From Echinicola pacifica DSM 19836 (GTDB lineage Bacteria > Bacteroidota > Bacteroidia > Cytophagales > Cyclobacteriaceae), in contig NZ_KB890738.1 of NCBI RefSeq assembly GCF_000373245.1, forward strand, positions 62,001 through 126,000: a stretch of 64,000 nucleotides of DNA. Reading direction: 5' to 3'. Below the pieces are notes generated by a model. The model ran no database searches, was not told the origin of the DNA, and saw only the letters and a list, made by a program, of their open reading frames with translations. The position numbers were made by a program, and so were the translations under genes. Below, in pieces: positions 17,212-26,424 of this stretch (position 1 is the stretch's first letter; the number at the start of each line of letters is the position of its first letter).

Positions 17212-17640
17212 ATGAAACTTGTAAGATATAATCACTTGGAACCTAATTACCCATCTTCATTTTCTGGTCTTTTGGACAAATTCTTTAATGAATCAGTACA
17301 GCAAGCTGGCCCGAAATTCATTCCATCAGTGGACATTTCTGAGGATGAGAAGGCGTACGAACTGGAGCTTGCCGTGCCAGGGATAAAGAAGGAGGATTTT
17401 AAAATCGATTTGGTGGACGGTAAACTAACCATATCCGGAGAGCGCAAGCAGAAGGAAGCTAAAGAAGGTAAAAACTACCATGCTGTGCAAACCCAATACG
17501 GGGCCTTCAGCAAATCATTCTTCTTACCCGAAGATGTATCGCCCGACACTATAGAGGCTGTTTATGAGGAAGGAATATTAAAAGTAAGCCTACCTAAAAC
17601 GGAAAAGAAAGTTCAAAAATCCTCCATTAGTGTGAAGTAA
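17212..17640 (+). CDS. Small heat-shock protein, Hsp20/alpha-crystallin family
   Basis: 142 aa. The alpha-crystallin domain spans about 36-130, with PSVDISEDEKAYELELAVPG, GKLTISGERKQ and the end motif VYEEGILKVSLPK. It acts as an ATP-independent holdase in the cytoplasm and hands clients to the DnaK system, of which grpE and dnaJ are elsewhere in this window. The gene stands alone with its own terminator, 228 bp before an HtrA protease gene, a pairing that suggests a protein-quality-control neighbourhood. The start has no Shine-Dalgarno, as is normal for this phylum. Confidence 0.95.
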   Translation: MKLVRYNHLEPNYPSSFSGLLDKFFNESVQQAGPKFIPSVDISEDEKAYELELAVPGIKKEDFKIDLVDGKLTISGERKQKEAKEGKNYHAVQTQYGAFSKSFFLPEDVSPDTIEAVYEEGILKVSLPKTEKKVQKSSISVK

Positions 17641-17647
17641 TTGTAGA

Positions 17648-17678
17648 AGGTAAGCAGAGGTTCTGCTTACCTTTTTTC
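17648..17678 (+). terminator. Terminator of the Hsp20 gene
   Basis: 11-bp perfect stem AGGTAAGCAGA (17648-17658) / TCTGCTTACCT (17662-17672), 3-nt loop, then a T run. Confidence 0.9.
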
Positions 17679-17867
17679 ATCCTTAGCAAACAACTAATAC
17701 ATAAGAGTGAGCGGAAATATCCAAATATTATTGAAGACTTATCATTGTTAAAAGGTGTTAAATAGCCTATTTTTAATAAATCTTTAATAGGTATTCGGGA
17801 ACTAAGCAGCCCTATATTCGTGTATTATTAGCAGTAAAACTATCATTAAAATTTTAGGAGAAACCAT

Positions 17868-19355
17868 ATGAATAGAAAGCAATTCTTCCTCAGCATTATC
17901 CTTGCCTCAGTGATTGGTGGCCTGGTGGCCATTGCAGGAGTAAGTTTCTTATCTCCCAGCAATAAGACTTCCAGCTTTGAAGAAAAGCAGAACACCAGTT
18001 TTGTAAACTGGCTTAAGGATGACAAATTTAATGTTCCCGATGGGATCAATTTTGTAGCCTCTGCAGACCAGGTACTTCCAGCAGTGGTCCATATCAAGAG
18101 CGCGGTCACTATGCAAAGCAATAGGGGCGGCGGCAATCCATTTGAGGAGTTTTTTGAGTTTAGGAATCCTAATGGAGGCCAATCTCAACCTCGCGAAGGG
18201 ATGAGTTCAGGCTCTGGCGTTATCATTTCCAAAGACGGATATGTGGTCACCAATAATCACGTGATCGAAGACGCCAAAGACATCAACATCACCCTGTATG
18301 ACAATACCAATTATGAAGCAAAACTCATCGGGACGGATCCGACCACGGATCTTGCTTTGCTTAAAATAGAAGCTTCCGATCTTCCTTTTGTGCCTTTTGG
18401 CGATTCTGACAAAGCCCAGGTGGGCGAATGGGTACTTGCTGTCGGCAATCCCTTCAATCTTACCTCAACGGTAACAGCAGGAATCATCAGCGCAAAAGCC
18501 AGAAACATTGGAATCCTTCGTAATGAAAATAACAACCTCCAGATAGAATCTTTCATCCAGACGGATGCCGTAGTCAATAGAGGTAATTCCGGTGGCGCCC
18601 TAGTCAATCTGGCAGGTGAGCTGATCGGTATCAACACTGCTATCGCCAGCCAAACGGGAGCTTTCAGTGGCTATGCCTTTGCTGTACCAAGCTCCATCGT
18701 CAAAAAAGTAATGGACGATCTATTGGAATACGGTACCGTGCAGCGTGGCTTGCTTGGAATCTCCATTCAGGATGTCAATATCGCTAAAGAATTCCTGGAC
18801 AAGGATATTGCCGTAAATCAAGGAGTCTATGTAGCGGATGTAAATGAAGACTCCGGCGCGGATGAAGCAGGTCTGGAGCCTGGTGATATCATCATAGCCG
18901 TAGATGGAAAAACCACCAATAATGTGTCGCAATTACAGGAACTCGTAGCTAGAAAAAGGCCGGGCGATGAAGTGAAGGTAAAATACCTCAGAGACGGAAA
19001 AGAGAAGGAAGTAGAGGCCACCTTAAAGAACCTATCAGGCACCACCAAAGTGGTCAAGAAGGCTGAGGTAAGCACCAATGAATTCGAATCTGTAACCTTC
19101 AAAGACCTTGAAATCGGCCTGCAGGAGCGCCTCAATATTGATGGTGGTGTGATCATCGAAGATATCGACAACGAAAAGTGGGAAAAGGCGGGAGCCCGCG
19201 AAGGCTTTGTCATCACGCATATCGGACGTGATAAAGTAGGCGATTCCAAAAATCTTAAGAGAACTCTACAAGCCAATAAAGGCGAAGAAATAATGATCCT
19301 TGGGATTTACCCTAATGGACAGAAATCATATTTCGAGATTACACTCGATAAATAA
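17868..19355 (+). CDS. Periplasmic serine protease/chaperone, HtrA (Do/DegQ) family
   Basis: 495 aa. An N-terminal hydrophobic segment (about 6-30) is a signal or membrane anchor. The trypsin-like domain has the full triad: His131 (VTNNHVIED), Asp161 (DLALLKIE) and Ser241 (NRGNSGGAL). Two PDZ domains follow at about 270-370 (LLGISIQDV, GLEPGDIIIAVDGK) and 400-490. DegP/DegQ-type enzymes form cages that degrade or refold damaged envelope proteins. The gene is preceded by 227 bp with TATATTCG at 17813-17820, a possible variant -7 box. Length and domain order are normal. Confidence 0.95.
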   Translation: MNRKQFFLSIILASVIGGLVAIAGVSFLSPSNKTSSFEEKQNTSFVNWLKDDKFNVPDGINFVASADQVLPAVVHIKSAVTMQSNRGGGNPFEEFFEFRNPNGGQSQPREGMSSGSGVIISKDGYVVTNNHVIEDAKDINITLYDNTNYEAKLIGTDPTTDLALLKIEASDLPFVPFGDSDKAQVGEWVLAVGNPFNLTSTVTAGIISAKARNIGILRNENNNLQIESFIQTDAVVNRGNSGGALVNLAGELIGINTAIASQTGAFSGYAFAVPSSIVKKVMDDLLEYGTVQRGLLGISIQDVNIAKEFLDKDIAVNQGVYVADVNEDSGADEAGLEPGDIIIAVDGKTTNNVSQLQELVARKRPGDEVKVKYLRDGKEKEVEATLKNLSGTTKVVKKAEVSTNEFESVTFKDLEIGLQERLNIDGGVIIEDIDNEKWEKAGAREGFVITHIGRDKVGDSKNLKRTLQANKGEEIMILGIYPNGQKSYFEITLDK

Positions 19356-19386
19356 TATTAGTGTTTAGTTGGTTTATGTATGTATC

Positions 19387-19420
19387 AAAAGGCTTCCCAT
19401 ATTGGGAGGCCTTTTTTTTT
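19387..19420 (+). terminator. Terminator of the HtrA gene
   Basis: Stem AAAGGCTTCCC / GGGAGGCCTTT (one G-U pair) with loop ATATT, followed by a run of T to 19420. Confidence 0.88.
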
Positions 19421-19871
19421 GATCGCAAATGATTTAAGGTGGCCCTCCTAGTTTACTCCCTTTCTCCTGCACCGCCAAAGAACCCTTAAGTCCTAAAGCA
19501 AGAGCTCATTCAGAATAGGTAACTGCTGCACTTCCGTTTATATTCAAAATCCAGAGTGAATCCATGGAATTCACAAGGCATAATAATGACCATCGAACCC
19601 TTACAGGTAAGAAAAAATAAGGCTAAATTTAAGCTATCCTTAAAACATCAAATACTAAATTTTTTGATAGGTTTATTGGTTTTTGCATTATAAAAACTTC
19701 AATTAAATATGAATAATCCAATTTATTTTAAACAGTATTACTGAATTTCAAACACAAAAACCGATCTTTAAAATACGTTTTATTGTATTTGTCTTGCTTT
19801 TAAGTATTTTTTAAAAGATATTAACAATCATATTATCAGCAGAATAGAAGAAATTACTACTCGATTTAACC
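19421..19871. other. Intergenic region before the FkbH-like gene
   Basis: 451 bp, increasingly AT-rich to the right. No gene, repeat or clear promoter box is recognised; no acyl-carrier protein gene is hidden here. Confidence 0.5.
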
Positions 19872-21764
19872 ATGGAAGTACTATATCCAAAAGTGGATAA
19901 GGTGAAACTTATCATTTGGGATCTTGACGAAACATTTTGGCAAGGCACCCTGAGTGAAGAAGGAGTCACCCCAATCCCTACAAATATTGAACTAGTCAAA
20001 GCCCTAAGCGAGCGCGGAATCATCAATAGCATAGTTTCTAAAAATGATTTCGCTATGGCCAAAGCCAAATTAGAGGAACTTGGGATTTGGGAATATTTCG
20101 TATTTCCAGCTATTGAATGGAAACCTAAGGGCGTCCTTATCCAGGAAATCATCAAGAATTGCCAATTGCGCGCACCCAACGTAGTATTCTTAGATGACAA
20201 TCATTCTAATCTTGAAGAGGCGAGATTTTATAATCCTGAAATCCACGCTTTCTTCCCAGACTTCATCCCTCATATCACCGAGCACCAAGCTTTCAAGGGA
20301 AAGGAGGATGCAGCATTGACCAGACTAAAGCAATACAAGATTCTGGAAGAGAAGCACGATGTCGAGAAAACCTACTCTTCTAATGAGGATTTCTTACGTG
20401 CCTCCAATATCCAGGTACAGGTCATCGAGGATTGTAGCGAATATATTGACCGCATATCCGAGCTCATCGAAAGAACCAATCAGCTAAACTTCACCAAAAA
20501 AAGAATAGATAGAGATGCGGTAAAATTGCTTTTGGAAGACCGCTCCAAGCAGTCTGCAGTAATCCATGTCAAGGATAACTTTGGGGATTATGGCGTAGTT
20601 GGCTTTTACACCTATAATAGTGATCATACCCTGGAGCATTTTGTATTTTCCTGTCGGGTATTGAATCTCGGCATCCCCTGCTATATCTATCATAAACTTA
20701 ATAGCCCTCAGCTTACTATCATTCCGGAAGTGGCAGAAACACTGGAGGGTCAAGCACCCACCTGGATCACCGAAAGCCAGCAGCTTGATATAGCACCTAA
20801 GAAAAAAGCTAAGGCCTCCGCCTTAAAATTACTATTCAGAGGACCCTGTGATTTTAAGCAATCCTTATTTTATCTGGAACAAAACGGCATAAGCATCGAT
20901 GAGGAGGTAAACTATGTGACCGATCACCTTCCCTTGATCCCTTTGAGTACTTACACCTTAGTGCAAGCGCTGCAGCTCTCCACTGATCAGAAAGCTCAAA
21001 TATTAGCTCATACTCCTTTCATTGACCATCATTATCATGAAACCAGCATTTTGGATGATTTGCCAGACGCCTTGGTCCTGGCGGTGGAGACCGACCTATA
21101 TCAGCCACAGTATGAAAACAAGAAATATGGCTTCCGCATCTGCCTAGGTAATTCCCTAAAGGACCTTACCGACCCAGCAAATCACCCGTATTTCCTGGAT
21201 TACTTCCTCACCAGAGGGGCATCAAAATACTCGGAGGAGGATTTAATTAAGTTCAGTAAAGATTTCAAGCATTTAGGCCCTATTAGCCCCGAGGATTTCT
21301 CCGAAAACCTCCGGGAAATTAGAAAATCCATTCCCGGACATATCCCTATCCTATTTGTCAATATACCGACACAAGGACAGGAAGCCCTTCATACAAAGAA
21401 TCTAGCATTCAATAGCCAGCTGGACCAGTTTATCAGCGAGCAAGCGAATTGCTTCCTGGCGGATGTACGCAAACTGGAGGGCGCTAGCTATGATCATCAT
21501 TCCATAACCAAAAGCTACTCTAGAAAGAACTATTTGGACCTTTCTTCACTGCTATTTGACTTACTGAAAACCAGCACGAAAAAGGAGATAAACTCCAAAA
21601 TCAGTCCGATTACTATTGCTAAAAATAAAGTACGAGTAGCTTATCTAAAAAGCAAAAACTTTGTCCGCAAAAGTATCTGGATGAAACTGAAGAACATTAA
21701 ATTCATCTTATTAACGGAATTATTTTCTGAGGAACTGCTTGCTGAATTCCTCTTGATGGTATAA
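19872..21764 (+). CDS. FkbH-like HAD-superfamily protein with SGNH-like C-terminal domain
   Basis: 630 aa. Residues 10-150 form a HAD domain with DLDETFWQG (nucleophile Asp17, Asp19), SKND and VFLDDNHSNLEEAR, exactly the FkbH/IIIC type. Residues 160-290 match the GNAT-like half of FkbH proteins (TNQLNFTKKR, FGDYGVVGFY, FVFSCRVLNLGI). In polyketide systems FkbH makes glyceryl-acyl-carrier protein from 1,3-bisphosphoglycerate. The remaining part (about 300-600) starts LLFRGPCDFKQSLFYLEQ and ends with PILFVNIPT and YDHHSITKSYSRKNYLDLS, the look of an SGNH/GDSL hydrolase or acyltransferase domain with terminal His; I treat that as tentative. No carrier-protein or synthase gene is nearby, so the acceptor is unknown. 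A role in acyl decoration of a surface glycan is conceivable. Confidence 0.78.
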   Translation: MEVLYPKVDKVKLIIWDLDETFWQGTLSEEGVTPIPTNIELVKALSERGIINSIVSKNDFAMAKAKLEELGIWEYFVFPAIEWKPKGVLIQEIIKNCQLRAPNVVFLDDNHSNLEEARFYNPEIHAFFPDFIPHITEHQAFKGKEDAALTRLKQYKILEEKHDVEKTYSSNEDFLRASNIQVQVIEDCSEYIDRISELIERTNQLNFTKKRIDRDAVKLLLEDRSKQSAVIHVKDNFGDYGVVGFYTYNSDHTLEHFVFSCRVLNLGIPCYIYHKLNSPQLTIIPEVAETLEGQAPTWITESQQLDIAPKKKAKASALKLLFRGPCDFKQSLFYLEQNGISIDEEVNYVTDHLPLIPLSTYTLVQALQLSTDQKAQILAHTPFIDHHYHETSILDDLPDALVLAVETDLYQPQYENKKYGFRICLGNSLKDLTDPANHPYFLDYFLTRGASKYSEEDLIKFSKDFKHLGPISPEDFSENLREIRKSIPGHIPILFVNIPTQGQEALHTKNLAFNSQLDQFISEQANCFLADVRKLEGASYDHHSITKSYSRKNYLDLSSLLFDLLKTSTKKEINSKISPITIAKNKVRVAYLKSKNFVRKSIWMKLKNIKFILLTELFSEELLAEFLLMV

Positions 21765-21950
21765 AAGAATGGCGGCATACCAAAAAGCCATAGCGTGAAT
21801 TGAGATCGAGGTATATAAGATTATGCTTATACGCCGAGTAAAGTAAATGCCTTCTCTTGAGTATTCAGAGCAATTAGTTGGTAAAAAACAATAAGATTAA
21901 CAGGTAATTATATTGGGCCTTATGGAGCAAGTCTAAGGCTTATCAACTAA

Positions 21951-22001
21951 AAAAATCCCCCTATTATCAATCTTCGGATCAATGAATAGGGGGATTTTTA
22001 T
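21951..22001. terminator. Bidirectional terminator between FkbH-like gene and adenosine kinase
   Basis: 15-bp perfect stem AAAAATCCCCCTATT (21951-21965) with 21985-21999, A run on one side and T run on the other, between two convergent genes. Confidence 0.9.
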
Positions 22002-22020
22002 TCTCCTGGGACGGGTAATC

Positions 22021-23028
22021 TTATAATTCAGGTTTTAATCGCTCCAAAATCGTCTGAGCTTGAGATTTCTCCAAGCGCGGGCCGAATTGACTTACGACCT
22101 GAGAGGCTGCCAGGCTGGCCAATTTCCCGCTGGAAGCATAGGAATGACCATTGGTAATTCCATAAAGGAAAGCTCCAGCAAACATATCGCCGGCACCATT
22201 ACTATCCACCGCTTCGGTGGCATAAGGCTCAATATCGATGAAAGTATCTCCATCATAGATCATAGCCCCATTTTTTCCTTGAGTGATTACAAAGTGCTTT
22301 GCTATTTTCTTAAGCTCTTCGCGAGCATCGAGCAAGCTATCCTTACCTGTAAAGATCATCGCCTCTTCCTCATTGGCAAAAAGCATATCAACGCCTTCGC
22401 CTATCACTTCCACAAATCCATCTTTGAAATACTTCACCATTGCCGGATCAGAAAAGGTCACCGCCACCTTGGTACCGCTTTCTTCTGCGACTTTCTTAGC
22501 TTGGATCATTGCTTTTCGCGCCTCTGGAGAGGTCACCAAATAGCCCTCAATGTATAAATAATCTGCTTCGGGGATGACACTAGCCTCCACATCAGAGCTG
22601 GAAAAATTTTGTGTAATTCCCAAAAACGTATTCATGGTCCTTTCGGCATCCTGGGTCACCATCACGAGGCATTTGCCTGTAATTCCTTCTTCCAATTGGC
22701 CTACGGAAAGATTATGCTGCACACCGGCTGCCTTAAGGTCCTGCACAAAAAACTCTCCAAGAGCATCATTGGCCACTTTGCAATTATAATATGATCTTCC
22801 TCCAAACTGGCTGACAGCAATCACGGAATTTGCGGCAGAGCCTCCACACTGTTTTTTGGCCTCAGCGGTATTGATTACCTTCATTAGCTCGTTTTGCCTC
22901 TCCTCATCCACCAAAGTCATCAGCCCCTTTTCTACCTTATTTTCAGTCAAAAACTGATCAGAAACCTTAAATTCTATATCCACAAGGGCATTTCCCATAC
23001 CCACTACATCATACTTCTTCTGTGTCAT
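22021..23028 (-). CDS. PfkB-family sugar kinase, probable adenosine kinase
   Basis: 335 aa ribokinase fold. It shows GMGNALVDIEF at the N-terminus, CGGSAANSVIAVSQFGG (PfkB signature 1), and AVDSNGAGDMFAGAFLYG (signature 2), with Asp of GAGD as the catalytic base. The overall pattern is that of bacterial adenosine kinases (adenosine + ATP to AMP + ADP, purine salvage) common in Bacteroidota, rather than ribokinase or fructokinase. Start ATG at 23028. The GNAT-like gene ends upstream 29 bp away on the same strand, so the two may be co-transcribed. Confidence 0.85.
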   Translation of the reverse strand: MTQKKYDVVGMGNALVDIEFKVSDQFLTENKVEKGLMTLVDEERQNELMKVINTAEAKKQCGGSAANSVIAVSQFGGRSYYNCKVANDALGEFFVQDLKAAGVQHNLSVGQLEEGITGKCLVMVTQDAERTMNTFLGITQNFSSSDVEASVIPEADYLYIEGYLVTSPEARKAMIQAKKVAEESGTKVAVTFSDPAMVKYFKDGFVEVIGEGVDMLFANEEEAMIFTGKDSLLDAREELKKIAKHFVITQGKNGAMIYDGDTFIDIEPYATEAVDSNGAGDMFAGAFLYGITNGHSYASSGKLASLAASQVVSQFGPRLEKSQAQTILERLKPEL

Positions 23029-23057
23029 TTTTATATTTAGTTAATATAGTATTCTAC

Positions 23058-24221
23058 TTATTCAAAAATCCGGTGACGCTCAAATGGTTTTTCCCTATCG
23101 AATAGATAACGGTAGGTATGGTGAGTTTTGTAGATTTTGGCATTTAGCTGCTCACATACCCGCATCATTTTAGGGCTAAAATCACCTATCCAATTCATCT
23201 CAATGGTCTCATAAGGGAAGGACTTATTATAAGTCATATCACTAAAATTCTTCACCATAGCACTTTCCACGCCCTTGCCTTGATGGGCAGGAACCACGCC
23301 AAATACCAATCCGAGCATTTTGATGGGAGGCTTAAACATCTTATAATAAAGGAATTTCGCCTTACCCAGCAAATCCAATTTCCCATTCACATGCTGGAAA
23401 ATCTGATTTAATTCTGGGATGGAGATGAAGAAACTTATGGGCTCACCTTTATAAAAGCCAAAGTAAATCAAACGTTCATCAACCACAGGTTTCAGCTTTT
23501 TGAGCATGATTTCCGCCTCCTTGATCGTCATGGATTTCCCCATATGACGTGCCCAAGCTTGGTTATATACCGCTGTGAAGTACTCAGGAAACTTCTTATA
23601 CATCTCTTTTCCTTTCAGATAGCGATAGGAATAATCGGGATCTTCCAGGGTGATGGCCGCTCTTTTATAGAATTTAGGGTCAAAGTCAACTCCCAAAACC
23701 TGACGCATATAGGTAAACTGCTTAAAATATACCTGAAAACCATATTCTTCAAAAAAGTCCTTATAGTAAGGGTAGTTCCAAGGCATATTATAATTAGGGG
23801 GAGTAAATCCCTCTACAAGGAGTCCCCACCACTTGTCACGCTCACCAAAATTCACGGGGCCATCCATGGCCTCCATGCCTTGCTGCTGCAGCCAAGCCCT
23901 CGCGGTATCAAATAATTTGAAAGCGGCAGTTTTATTTTCTATGCATTCGAAGAAACCCATTCCACCGGTCGGCTGCTTTTCTTTCCACTTGGGATTGGTA
24001 AAAGCCGCTACTCGGCCTATCGTTTCTCCCTCATCATTCAGCAATAACCAACGCTTACACTTGGCGCCTCTTTTTAGCAATTTATTCTTGACTGGATCAA
24101 AAAGCCCCTCAATATCCTCATCAAGAGGCCTAATCCAATTTGGTTCTTCTTTATATAACCTGACAGCCATCTCCAGAAACTCCCGCGCATCGGAAGAACT
24201 GGTTACCTCCAGTACATTCAT
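23058..24221 (-). CDS. GNAT-like acyltransferase of the YghO type
   Basis: 387 aa without signal peptide. The central to C-terminal part has GNAT features, notably GLVFGVVPAHQGKGVESAMV (about 320-340), with the Q-G-K-G acetyl-CoA pyrophosphate loop. The N-terminal half (FLEMAVRLYKEEPNWIRPL, GRVAAFTNPKW) is typical of a long-conserved but uncharacterised Bacteroidota family related to E. coli YghO. Substrate unknown. It lies just upstream of adenosine kinase on the same strand. Confidence 0.7.
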   Translation of the reverse strand: MNVLEVTSSSDAREFLEMAVRLYKEEPNWIRPLDEDIEGLFDPVKNKLLKRGAKCKRWLLLNDEGETIGRVAAFTNPKWKEKQPTGGMGFFECIENKTAAFKLFDTARAWLQQQGMEAMDGPVNFGERDKWWGLLVEGFTPPNYNMPWNYPYYKDFFEEYGFQVYFKQFTYMRQVLGVDFDPKFYKRAAITLEDPDYSYRYLKGKEMYKKFPEYFTAVYNQAWARHMGKSMTIKEAEIMLKKLKPVVDERLIYFGFYKGEPISFFISIPELNQIFQHVNGKLDLLGKAKFLYYKMFKPPIKMLGLVFGVVPAHQGKGVESAMVKNFSDMTYNKSFPYETIEMNWIGDFSPKMMRVCEQLNAKIYKTHHTYRYLFDREKPFERHRIFE

Positions 24222-24306
24222 TGTATCTATATTAATTTTGGAATGTTAAAAATAGCGAGATTTCGCTGGAATATGAAGGATGATCCTTACTATCATGGGG
24301 GAATAT

Positions 24307-24555
24307 CTATTTCTTAAACATCAACTCCTGAACATAACGAAACCTGACAAATCCTGCCGACTTCAAAAATGCCTTTCTATCTACTAAACCTTTTGCCTTC
24401 AGCCTTCGGTAATCTACAATCGGACGGTAAACAAAAAAGTAAACCAGAAACAATATAAGAAAATACTCAAACGGTATATATTCGAATATATAGAGCTGCA
24501 TCACCAACATCATGGGCATCATAGCTATAATATGATAAGCAATAAGCTTTTTCAT
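24307..24555 (-). CDS. Small hypothetical membrane protein
   Basis: 82 aa: two hydrophobic stretches (about 4-22 and 27-45) followed by a basic cytoplasmic tail (YRRLKAKGLVDRKAFLKSAG). No family recognised. It sits alone between the GNAT-like gene and the rimO terminator. Length and composition suggest a real gene, but there is no functional clue. Confidence 0.5.
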   Translation of the reverse strand: MKKLIAYHIIAMMPMMLVMQLYIFEYIPFEYFLILFLVYFFVYRPIVDYRRLKAKGLVDRKAFLKSAGFVRFRYVQELMFKK

Positions 24556-24700
24556 ATCAAGTAGGTTTTTAGTAAAAGAACTCCTTCGGCCTATTTCCTA
24601 AGGAAACCATTTTGGGTTACTTATTATGTCTCAATGCCTGGATCATCACAGCATTTACCTTCGCAATCTTCTATAAGTTAAAAACTATTCTCCTAACATA

Positions 24701-24747
24701 CAAAAATCCACGTAATTTTGGCATTTATCACCAATATTACGTGGATT
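24701..24747 (-). terminator. Terminator of rimO
   Basis: 12-bp perfect stem AATCCACGTAAT (24705-24716) / ATTACGTGGATT (24736-24747), with TTTTTG following on the minus strand. Confidence 0.85.
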
Positions 24748-24777
24748 CTACAATTATTATAATTGAAACTGTTTTTC

Positions 24778-26091
24778 TTATTCTACTACATCACCATAAA
24801 GATCAAATTCGGTGGCATCGGAAATTTTTACCTCCACAAAATCACCTATTCGGCAATAATGTGCAGCAGCGTCGATCAACACCTCATTATCCACCTCCAC
24901 AGAGTCAAACTCTGTCCGGCCCACAAAGTATCCATTCTCCTTCTTATCGATAAGCACCTTAAAGGTTTTGCCCACTTTTTCTTGATTTAGATCAAAGGAG
25001 ATTTGCTCCTGCACTTCCATCAGGTGATTGGCACGGGCTTGCTTTTCTTCCGCAGGCACATCATCGGCCATGCCGAATGCATGCGTATCCTCTTCATGAG
25101 AATAAGTAAATACACCCAATCGCTCAAAACGCATTCTCTCCACAAAGTCCACCATTTCCTGAAACTCCTTCTCCCCCTCTCCCGGATGTCCGGCGATCAA
25201 GGTGGTCCGTATGGCTATCCCAGGGATTTTTTCCCGGATGCTATGGATAAGCTCCTCTTGTTTCTCCCTGCTTGTACCTCTTCTCATGACTTTCAGCACA
25301 TCAGAAGATCCATGCTGAAGAGGAATATCGAGGTAATTACAGATATTCGGATGGTCCTTCATCACATCAATTACGTCCATCGGAAACCCCGTTGGGTAAG
25401 CATAATGTAAACGAATCCAGTCGATGCCATTCACGTCTGCCAAAGCCCCCATGAGGTCAGCGAGTCGCCTTTTCTTATATAAATCCAACCCATAATAGGT
25501 GGAATCCTGCGCAATCAGCAATAGCTCTTTGGTGCCATTAGCAGCCTTATGCTCCGCTTCCCGTACCAGCTCCTCTATCGGGGTGGACACATGGCCTCCT
25601 CTCATCAGCGGAATAGCACAGAAAGAACAAGGCCGATCACAACCCTCAGAAATTTTCATATAGGCATAATGTGAGGCATGCGTCAACAGACGCTCACCCA
25701 CCAACTCATGCTTATAGTCTGCTTTAAATTTCTTAAGTAATGCAGGCAGGTCTCTGGTACCAAAGAAAGCATCTACTTGAGGAATCTCTTTTTCCAAATC
25801 ATCCTTATACCGCTGAGAAAGACAGCCGGTAACATACACCTTCTCTACCAGTCCTTTTTCCTTTGCATCCACATACTGCAATATGGTATCCACGGATTCC
25901 TGCTTAGCATTATCAATAAACCCACAAGTATTGATAATCACAATATTATTATCAGATTCCCCAGATTCATGATTTGCATTTATCCCATTGCCCTTAAGCT
26001 GGGTAAGGATCACTTCTGAATCCACCAGATTCTTGGAGCATCCCATCGTGATGATGTTTACCTTATCTTTTTTTAGTGTTCTCGCCTTCAA
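24778..26091 (-). CDS. rimO: Ribosomal protein S12 methylthiotransferase RimO
   Basis: Radical-SAM methylthiotransferase that adds a methylthio group to Asp of ribosomal protein S12. Order: UPF0004 domain with cluster cysteines Cys18, Cys56 and Cys90 (MGCSKNLVDSE, NTCGFID, TGCLSQRY), radical-SAM domain with CDRPCSFC (151, 155, 158), and C-terminal TRAM domain. The DSE and GCSKN details separate it from MiaB. The frame is open to 26235, but I set the start at TTG 26091 (437 aa, normal length): a TAnnTTTG promoter box lies at 26109-26116, so transcription starts after the upstream in-frame ATG, and AAGGAAAAAG precedes the TTG. Confidence 0.93.
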   Translation of the reverse strand: MKARTLKKDKVNIITMGCSKNLVDSEVILTQLKGNGINANHESGESDNNIVIINTCGFIDNAKQESVDTILQYVDAKEKGLVEKVYVTGCLSQRYKDDLEKEIPQVDAFFGTRDLPALLKKFKADYKHELVGERLLTHASHYAYMKISEGCDRPCSFCAIPLMRGGHVSTPIEELVREAEHKAANGTKELLLIAQDSTYYGLDLYKKRRLADLMGALADVNGIDWIRLHYAYPTGFPMDVIDVMKDHPNICNYLDIPLQHGSSDVLKVMRRGTSREKQEELIHSIREKIPGIAIRTTLIAGHPGEGEKEFQEMVDFVERMRFERLGVFTYSHEEDTHAFGMADDVPAEEKQARANHLMEVQEQISFDLNQEKVGKTFKVLIDKKENGYFVGRTEFDSVEVDNEVLIDAAAHYCRIGDFVEVKISDATEFDLYGDVVE

Positions 26092-26108
26092 ATCTTTTTC
26101 CTTTGTTG

Positions 26109-26116
26109 CAAAAGTA
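26109..26116 (-). promoter_or_regulatory. -7 promoter box of rimO
   Basis: TACTTTTG on the minus strand, a perfect match to the Bacteroidota -7 box TAnnTTTG, 17 bp before the TTG start. No clear -33 TTG was found. Confidence 0.55.
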
Positions 26117-26289
26117 CAAAAAGTTATAGAATACACCTGCTTATCAGCGCATTTGTAACTCCAATCTTCCATATCCATTCCCCAAAATGAAAATAGTTTC
26201 TCGCTAGCGCCCCCTCTAATCAGACAAAACAACACTATCTACTTATCTACCAAGGCTTTTAGTGAGGGTGTGGATGAAACAACGGCCAT

Positions 26290-26346
26290 AAAAAAATCCG
26301 CATTCCCCCATAAAAACGAATGGTGAAATGCGGATTATAGAATATA
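26290..26346 (-). terminator. Terminator of the Gfo/Idh/MocA gene
   Basis: 10-bp stem AATCCGCATT (26295-26304) / AATGCGGATT (26337-26346), with T run on the minus strand. Confidence 0.75.
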
Positions 26347-26424
26347 ATAAGGTCTTCTCAAAAAGAATTTCGGCTAATCAAAAAAGCCAAATTCCAAGGA
26401 ACCCTTACCTATTAAAAGCGATGA

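Noticed and set aside
22060-22557. 165-codon plus-strand frame opposite adenosine kinase
   Set aside because: Fully antisense to a well-supported gene and without recognisable domains.
24612-24953. 113-codon plus-strand frame overlapping the rimO end
   Set aside because: Runs through the rimO terminator and is antisense to rimO; no domain seen.
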